A stretch of 64,000 bases of DNA from Dendrophyllia cribrosa (taxonomy: Eukaryota > Cnidaria > Anthozoa > Scleractinia > Dendrophylliidae). Where the stretch lies: the NCBI GenBank assembly GCA_024195265.1, contig JAJLRJ010000006.1, positions 5,393,615-5,457,614 of the forward strand. Direction: 5' to 3'. The notes beneath the pieces are model-generated. The model was not told the DNA's origin. It saw only the letters and a list, made by a program, of their open reading frames with translations, and ran no database searches. A program made the translations under genes and the position numbers. How positions within the stretch are numbered: position 1 is the stretch's first letter; every line of letters starts with the position of its first letter. Shown in pieces: positions 57,388-64,000 of this stretch.

Positions 57388-58364
57388 TCGCTTCTTAAGT
57401 TCATGAGTAATCCATGGAGAGCTACGAGTGCGAACACGTATATTCTCAAGGGAGCATGTTTGTCAACAATAGATAAAAACAAACATTTCCAATTTAGCCA
57501 CATTTCATTTGGATCAGTTGAATTGTATACTTGGTCCCAACATTGAGACATAATGTCGTCCCGAAAATTTGTTCGATCGAATTTTCGAAAATTTCTGTAG
57601 GTAATAGCATTATGCCCGTTAGATATTCCAATTGTGGATAATTTTCGATAGGCAAAGACTATGCTATGATCGCTAATACTAATATGACGGACTCCCGAGC
57701 ATACAACGTTATCGGGACAATTAGTATAGATTACATCAATTAAAGTTTTAGACGTAGGAGTTATTCTAGTTGGCTCAGTTACAAGTTGCTGCAATCCATA
57801 TATATCAGTAATATTCTTTAGTCTGCATGTATTATTGTCATATCTAGTAGCAATCATATCGCAGTTGAGGTCTCCCATTAGAAAGTATTCAATATTTTCG
57901 GAATCGAGTTTCCCAATTAAGGTTTCGAAGGGAGAGAAAATACCAATAGGGGAATCAGGTGGTCTGTACCACGTGGCAACAACAAACGGTTTAGATCTTG
58001 GTTTTTGAATTTCCAAGCATAAATTTTCAAGAGTATCCATGTTTAAATCATTTCGTATTGTAAAATTTATTGAATTTCTCACATAGAAACATACTCCTCC
58101 TCCACCATTTGAAATTCTGTCACGTCGAATAATATCATAACCAATAATATTCACCTCATTGTCACTAATAGTTTCATTAAGCTTAGTTTCGTTAACCGAC
58201 AAAATATCTATGTTGTTATGCACTAGAAGAATTCTAAGCTCATCTATATGAGTGATTAATTTATTAATATTTAAAAAGGCTAATTTAAAGCCACGTAAAG
58301 ATGGTAACATTGAGTTATACTTGTGAGATTCTGCAGTATTGCGTTCCGTACGTTTATCAGGCAC
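57366..58364 (-). CDS. LINE APE-type endonuclease, 5' part of ORF2
   Basis: This frame has 332 codons. Motifs of AP endonuclease-like LINE nucleases are LAFLNINKL near residue 30, SVNETKLN with the catalytic Glu at 59, GDLNCD at 165-170 and SDHSIV at 231-236. It nicks target DNA to prime reverse transcription. The last about 25 residues are out of frame because of a one-base loss near 57,445; the reverse transcriptase continues in the next frame. Confidence 0.9.
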   Translation of the reverse strand: MPDKRTERNTAESHKYNSMLPSLRGFKLAFLNINKLITHIDELRILLVHNNIDILSVNETKLNETISDNEVNIIGYDIIRRDRISNGGGGVCFYVRNSINFTIRNDLNMDTLENLCLEIQKPRSKPFVVATWYRPPDSPIGIFSPFETLIGKLDSENIEYFLMGDLNCDMIATRYDNNTCRLKNITDIYGLQQLVTEPTRITPTSKTLIDVIYTNCPDNVVCSGVRHISISDHSIVFAYRKLSTIGISNGHNAITYRNFRKFDRTNFRDDIMSQCWDQVYNSTDPNEMWLNWKCLFLSIVDKHAPLRIYVFALVALHGLLMNLRSECMIEMF

Positions 58365-58388
58365 GGCATTGGTGGATAGCGCGTCATT

Positions 58389-59919
58389 TCAACTTAAACT
58401 CATTTGAAAGTTCTTAAAAAATTGCTGATTACCTTTAAAATTTAGATGCAATCCACCCCTGTTAAGTTCCTTCTCAGAAATGTTTTGGTGTCGGATCAAT
58501 TTCCATCCATTCTGCCTGCAGTAAAAACCCAATTGTTTGTTTACTGTTTTCACGGCTTGATCAAAACCGTCACTTCTTGTCACAAGCTCTGAAATAAATA
58601 ATGTGGAGGCATCGGATGAATTCTCGATCTGTCTGGCCAGATCTACAATCGAGCCGACAACTGCTTGCGGTTCTTTATGCTTTAGATCGTTCGTTCCTAC
58701 GTGTAGGATTATTTGCTCAGGTGACAGTTCTAGGTTAGGTTTAAGGTAATCTTTCATGGCTTTGGTTGTGGCACCGGGGAACGATTTAACAACCACTCGG
58801 TGGCCAATGATTTTTCCCAATTGAGTCCCTTGGATGTTTTTAAGCATAGAATCACCGATCAACAAGGTAGTTGTTTTACCGCTGGCTTCGTCGGTCTTCT
58901 TTTTCTGTGTTTTGTTTTCCTTCCTTTTCTTTTTCGCGCCAACAGTTTGCCACTCGTTTTGATTAGAACTGGATAATTGAGATTTAGATCCATTGTTTTG
59001 CTTTGTGCCCGCTATTGTCTCCGATGCCTTTGTATCTGACACCTTAGGATCAACTGAACTGCCATTGTTAGCATTACTTGAAAGAAATTTCTCATCCTCT
59101 TTCGTTGCAGCCTGATTATTTAGAAGTCTAATTACTGTCAATAAACTTTTATTTTCGTCATTGAGAGTTCTGGCTTCCTCTCTTAAACTGTCGTTGCGGG
59201 TTTGTAGCTCTTGAAGCCTGATGTTAAGTAGATTATTCTCCTCCCGAAGAGATGTTATAGTTTCATTTGAATATGATGTGCTTGCCTGTTGCTTAAGTTT
59301 TTCGATTTCAAGACGACAAACCTCTTTTACCTTGGTCTCGATAAAGGAATATATATCATTCATTCTCGGGTTATCTTGGCCATTGGCAGGACTTTCTGGC
59401 ACATCAGTAAGATCCGATTGGCTATCAGGGATGAAATGAGCATCGGTTTCTTCATTTTCGACAAAGGAATCGGGAATCCGTAAGCCAGTTGGAGTGTCAC
59501 TAGTCGACGGGGAAGGATTAGCGAGCGTAATACTTTCGTCGGTAACCGTAACACAGCTATCCTCGCCACCTTGTAAGTCGCTAGCGCTAGCATCAAGATT
59601 GTAAATGTTTATCAGGCTTATCGACTTGTCGATCGTCCAAGCTAGAAATAATGCAATTGAGGTGTTTCTTGACCGACTGTTCATTGGCGCCCTGGATTTG
59701 AATCGTCTTTGTCGATTTGTACCAGTTGACTGTGACATTTGCTGCTTTGATGACTGCTATTTTGTCGTCCTCTTTGGTTAGTGACCATTTCGAGAAGGGG
59801 AGTTCATCTTGTAGCAAAGTTAGTAGGCCGTCAAGAGAGTAGTTCCATTTAAATTGCTTACCAGAGGTGGATAGGTAATGTACTAATCCACGGTCTAAAA
59901 TGGACGCCATCTTCGCCAC
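58389..59919 (-). CDS. LINE ORF1 with SGNH esterase-like domain
   Basis: Two overlapping frames (59,919-59,593 and 59,738-58,389) read as one ORF1 with a frameshift near 59,600-59,640. The first frame carries about 100 residues with no motif I can name. The second has a low-complexity acidic region, a coiled coil (residues about 140-210), a basic Lys-rich stretch (269-283) and a C-terminal SGNH hydrolase-like domain: LLIGDSML with the nucleophile Ser at about 297, HVGTNDL at 346-352 and GGLHLN near 428. Such esterase-like ORF1 proteins are known in CR1/L2-type LINEs. Confidence 0.85.
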
Positions 59920-59930
59920 CCTAAGTCAGC

Positions 59931-61151
59931 CAGGCTATGCAATAATTTTTTCCGGGATTGTTCCATACTTTTCTTTTCTTTGGCTCGTCGTGCATGTTTT
60001 TTTTTTTTCACTGTCTGCTGTCCGTGAATTTTGTTGTGTATCTGCTCCACCTCCCCTCAAACGGGAAATATGTTAATAAGGGACGGACCATTAGATTTTT
60101 GAAAAAAAAAAATTCGAGCATAGCCTTGAACTGCAAAAAAAATATCGTGCAAAACCAAAACCCCAGAAAAAAAAAAATCCTGCAAAGCTTTATATTTTTA
60201 GAACAACATTTTATATACAGGAGCAGATGGTCAGAACACAAATAAATCACAAGCTAGGAGACCACTGCCACTGGCAATATGTCATATCTTGTCACCGTGC
60301 CAGCGTACATGACGCGCACTGCATGAAAGTAGTGACGACATAGGAAACCAAACCAAACTCTAATATATTTCCATTCAATGTAGAACAACTGCTCGTACAA
60401 ATATATCTTTTATTTAAGTTGTTATAAAAGGTGACAAGCCTAGCACAAATCCTGTTCGTCGCTAAAAGCATTTTAGCCCAGCTTTAGAATAAGTCTACCC
60501 CAAGTACGTGCCTGAGAGATTTTTCCTTTCAGATCAAAATAAAGATATAACAGGCCTGTTGTTCTAAATGTTGTCGTTTCTTTGATCTTAGGAAAAAATC
60601 TCTAGCTGTGATACTGACAGGGGGAATTTACGCTTTCCAGAGCCGTTTAGAATATTTAGTTACGCAGTCATTTGTTTGCTAGCTCTTGGTATAACAATGG
60701 AGTTTCTTTGGCTCAATTTGAAAGAGTTGCAGGATCAGTAGTAGCCGCTTAAGTAGGAATTATTCGCTGCTTAGGATCACTAGTTCTCAGTCCGTGAATG
60801 TGAGCGTGTAAGTCTGTGGTTAGCCTAACTTGTGATATAGTGTTTCTTCATCACGACTAAAAGATTCTAAGATCCAAGTCTTATGCGATAGTCACGGTCT
60901 ATATTGGGATAGTGGCATCTTGCAATTGTGTGTTTCTCGGAGCTAGGCAGTATCTCCATTGTCCGAAGTATGGCGCCATTGCATCCAGTTTGAACTGAAT
61001 ATTTGAATTGAGCATGATAGCTGTTTTGTAAATCTTACAGATGCAATTGTTCTTTTCTTGTACACTCTTTAAGCAAGACTCGAGTTTCGGTTCTTTGGTG
61101 AATCTCATCAGTTGCTCCCATGTAGAGAGGTCTCGTAGAATGATTTGACGT
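59931..61151. other. Intergenic between LINE and LTR element
   Basis: A-rich runs (60,103-60,180) resemble those at 25,525-25,595, perhaps a shared repeat family. No gene or tRNA is supported. Confidence 0.4.
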
Positions 61152-61516
61152 TGTAGAATGTTAGCGACTTATGAGCGCTTGGGGAGGATCAAATGTTCTA
61201 TCTTTTCATTGGCTTGTTTAGTTTAGCCAATAACAATGGTTTTTTTTTTGACTCGACGTAAGTTGTGTTTCTTTGTAGGCTTTTTAGCTGATTTCATAAG
61301 CATGTAAGATATTTTCTGACACAAGGGATGGCTCTTTTATAGTTGTACAGTGGCATTGTAGGTGTCGTGATCTAGTTAATTATTACCTAGTCACGCGGCT
61401 TTGCAATTAGGCAACACCCGCTTAAAGAATTGTGTATGGCTCCGATTACACTAGAATAAAATCACTTGGACTTGAACTAATGTCTGTTCCTATGTGTTGG
61501 TCTTCTAAACATAACA
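61152..61516 (+). repeat. 5' long terminal repeat, about 365 bp
   Basis: It begins TGTAGAATGTTAGCG and ends CTAAACATAACA, the usual TG to CA borders. It has a TATA-like TTTTATAG at 61,335-61,342 and AATAAA at 61,455-61,460. The border is inferred without the 3' LTR for comparison. Confidence 0.65.
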
Positions 61517-61523
61517 TGGTGTC

Positions 61524-64000
61524 AGAAAAGGCAACGTAGCCGAAAATTGGCGGCGATGGATTCAACAATTTCGCCTCTACATGACTGCCACAGGAGGAGA
61601 CAAAAAGGAAGAGAATGTACAATGCTCCCTGTTGTTGTCTGTTGCTGGCGAAGACGCTGTCGAAGTATTCAACACATTTAACTTCACGGGGTCCGAAAAA
61701 AAACAAGTTTGCACCGTTGGTACAGAAATTTGAAGAGTACTGCATACCCAGAAAAAACGTGACCTACGAAAGGCATCTGTTCAATACACGGAACCAGGGA
61801 CCGACCGAAAGCATTGATTCTTATGTAACAGCGCTGAAGAACCTCGCGAAATCTTGTGAGTTTGGAGAACTAACAGATTCCCTTATCCGAGATCGAATTG
61901 TATGTGGTATCCAGAGTGCCGAAATCCGACCGCGTTTGCTGAGAGAGAGTGATCTAACCTTACAGAGGGCATTGGAAATCTGTCGTTCCGCAGAAATCAG
62001 CAAAGCTCAACTGAAGAATTTGGTTCCAGAGTCCGCCGAAATCAATGCGATCAACACAAGCACAAAACGAAACCCTCAACGGAGACGAGGCGCTGAGCGG
62101 TTGTTTGATTGTGGCCGATGTGGAAAACGACACGAAACAGGAAAATGCCCCGCATACGGCCGAACATGTGGGAAATGTAATCGACCCAACCATTTTGCCA
62201 ATATGTGTCGCGCGAGACAACCACAGACATCACAAGGAACGGGTCACCAAAGCGTCCATATGGTCGAGGAGTGCTCCGATTATTCCGATGAAGAATTCTT
62301 CGTTGGAGCTATCACAAAGGAAAACGAAGACGTCAAAGAGTGGACGATCGAGTCGAAAGTGAATGGCACAAGCACAATTTTAAAACTTGACACAGGAGCA
62401 CAATGTAATGTGATGCCAAATTCCTTGTTTTCCATGTTGTCCAACGCGAAGATTACGAAATCGAAGACAAAGCTACTTTCGTATTCCGGACACAGCATTA
62501 GAGTCATCGGGAAAAGCACGCTACTAATCTGTCACAAAGGAAAATATTTTCCTGTAGAATTTCAGGTGGTCAGCAGCGAAACCGACGCTCTTCCCGTTAT
62601 TGGCTTACCAACGTGTTTAGAAATGAACTTGATCAAACGTATTTACACCGTCAACACGCACACAAGCGCCACAGGAGCCGAAGAGCAAACAAATGCCGAC
62701 AAAATTATGGAAGAGTTCCGCGATGTTTTTAAAGGCCTGGGCTGCCTTGACGGAGAATACCACATCAAAACAGATCCCAATGTGCTGCCGGTAGTTCATC
62801 CTCCACGCAAAGTGCCCTTTGCGCTAAAAGGAAAACTTAAAGAAGAGTTAGAAAGAATGGAAAACCTTGGCGTCATCACAAAAGTAACCGATCCAACCGA
62901 ATGGGTTAGCTCGCTGGTTATCGTTGAAAGGCCTAACGGAAAGGTCAGAGTGTGTGTGGACCCCAGGAGTCTAAACAAAGCCATTCTACGCGAACATTAT
63001 CCGACTAAAAGTATCGAAGAAATTGCAGCGAAATTGAGCGACGCCAAAGTATTCAGCACCCTTGACGCCTCTTCTGGATTCTGGCAAGTCAAGCTGGATG
63101 ACACCAGCGCAAATCTCTGCACATTTAACCCTCCATTTGGGAGGTACAAGTTCCTACGACTTCCGTTTGGCATCAACTCCGCACCGGAAGTTTTCCAACG
63201 AAAGATGACCCAAACCTTTGAAGATATCGATGGATGCGAAACCATTGCCGATGATATTTTGATCTGGGACAGAGACACCCAGGAGCACGACCAACGCTTA
63301 CGACAAGTGCTACAACGTTCCAGAGACGTCAATCTCAAGCTTAATGAAGAAAAATCGAAGATAGGAACAACCGAAGTGTCATTTATTGGACATCTGTTAA
63401 CAAGCAATGGAGTCAAGCCAGACCCCAAGAAAGTCCAGGCCATTACAGATATGCAAGCACCCAAGGACAAACCCGAGCTGCAAAGATTCTTAGGAATGGT
63501 CAATTACCTCGCAAAGTTCATTAGTAACCTCTCAGATGTTTCGCAGCCCCTAAGAGAGCTGTTACAGAAAGATGTCGAATGGCACTGGGAAGAGAAACAT
63601 GAACACGCCTTTACAGAAATAAAACGGAGAGTCACAAATGAACAACTTCTACAATACTATGACGTGAAGAAACCAGTGACACTGTCCGTTGATTCGTCCT
63701 CATATGGTCTCGGTGCATGCCTGCTTCAGGATGGACAACCTGTCTCGTACGCCTCACGATCGCTAAACCAGTCAGAAAAAAAACTACGCCCAAACAGAAA
63801 AGGAACTTTTAGCAATCGTGTTTGGATGCCAGAAGTGCCACCAGTACATATACTCCAAGACAACAACGGTACTGACAGACCACAAACCCTTGGAATTTCT
63901 GTTCAAGAAACCACTGTCGTGTGCGCCACCGAGACTGCAGCGAATGTTGTTGCACTTACAGAAGTATGACTTAAATGTCGAGTATCGCCCGGGAACAAGC
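61524..64000 (+). CDS. Gypsy gag-pol polyprotein, two frameshifts, partial
   Basis: The reading frame enters from near the primer site, shifts at a G-A8-C run (about 61,688-61,697), continues through 61,615-63,770, and shifts again at another G-A8-C run (about 63,774-63,783). In the main frame (numbered from 61,615) gag matrix/capsid-like sequence is followed by two zinc knuckles, CX2CX3HX4C at 166-178 and CX2CX4HX4C at 185-198. The aspartic protease signature LDTGA is at 258-262, the RT palm STLDASSGFWQ at 481-491, the catalytic ADDIL at 545-549 (Ala replaces the usual Tyr or Val neighbour), and RNase H SVDSSSYGLGA at 691-701. Downstream homology resumes in the shifted frame to the window end. 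Confidence 0.85.

Larger units (their letters stand above)
55299..59930 (-). mobile_element. CR1-like non-LTR retrotransposon, near full length
   Basis: On the - strand, ORF1 (59,919 to 58,389), an endonuclease frame (58,364 to 57,366) and a reverse transcriptase frame (57,387 to 55,474) follow each other. A short 3' untranslated region comes next, ending GTGTTTAAATAAAGATTATC and a TATC tetranucleotide tail (55,299-55,333). This layout, the APE-type endonuclease, the SGNH domain in ORF1 and the microsatellite tail point to the CR1/L2 group. Two frameshifts (one in ORF1 near 59,600-59,640, one between endonuclease and RT near 57,445) suggest a recently dead copy or assembly errors. Confidence 0.9.
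61152..64000 (+). mobile_element. Ty3/Gypsy LTR retrotransposon, 3' part outside window
   Basis: A 5' LTR (61,152-61,516) is followed at once by a TGGTGTCAGAA primer-binding-like site and gag-pol. The order gag, zinc knuckles, protease, reverse transcriptase, RNase H is Ty3/Gypsy. Integrase and the 3' LTR would lie beyond 64,000. Confidence 0.88.

Overview
The window looks like nuclear DNA of a cnidarian, probably an anthozoan such as a stony coral. This is inferred from AT-rich sequence, genes split by GT-AG introns, a dense load of short inverted-repeat (MITE-like) elements, tRNA-derived SINEs, a CR1-like LINE with an SGNH-esterase ORF1, a Ty3/Gypsy element, and death-fold proteins combining DED and TRADD-N-like regions. 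Nothing looks prokaryotic: there are no operons, no ribosome-binding-site logic and no CRISPR array.

The main structure is an old direct tandem segmental duplication. Block A (about 5,975-25,440) and block B (about 27,608-44,365) carry the same two loci in the same order. These are the 3' end of RALGAPB (Ral GTPase-activating protein subunit beta) on the + strand and a multi-exon death-fold gene on the - strand. The copies decayed reciprocally. RALGAPB is intact in block A and a pseudogene in block B (5'-truncated, one 2-nt frameshift, one nonsense codon, one 10-nt deletion). The death-fold gene is open in block B (five exons, 796 codons, tandem DED, TRADD-N-like region, death-fold-like region, split alpha/beta domain). 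In block A it has a 22-nt frameshifting deletion and an exon cut by a CR1 fragment.

Layout: 1-460 nothing recognised; 461-1415 a 13-bp minisatellite; 1416-4710 intergenic or intronic DNA with MITEs and one candidate exon; 4711-8881 the last seven RALGAPB exons; 8882-14628 MITEs, an 88-bp repeat and a 107-bp satellite; 15207-25254 the dead death-fold paralogue; 25255-27607 spacer with twin hairpins; 27707-30540 the RALGAPB pseudogene; 31559-34309 nested transposons; 35983-42826 the intact death-fold gene; 42941-45924 nested palindromic elements and two almost identical 274-bp P-like MITEs; 46873-48306 an intronless 477-aa helical-repeat protein, probably mitochondrial; 48562-53648 more MITEs and a poly-G tract; 55299-59930 a nearly complete CR1-like LINE on the - strand; 61152-64000 the 5' LTR and gag-pol of a Ty3/Gypsy element that runs off the window.

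The host genes do not form a pathway operon. RALGAPB acts in Ral GTPase control and the death-fold gene is an inferred apoptosis or innate-immune adaptor. The link between them is that they were duplicated together and then sorted out to opposite copies. Block A-specific and B-specific insertions give a relative order for many transposition events.
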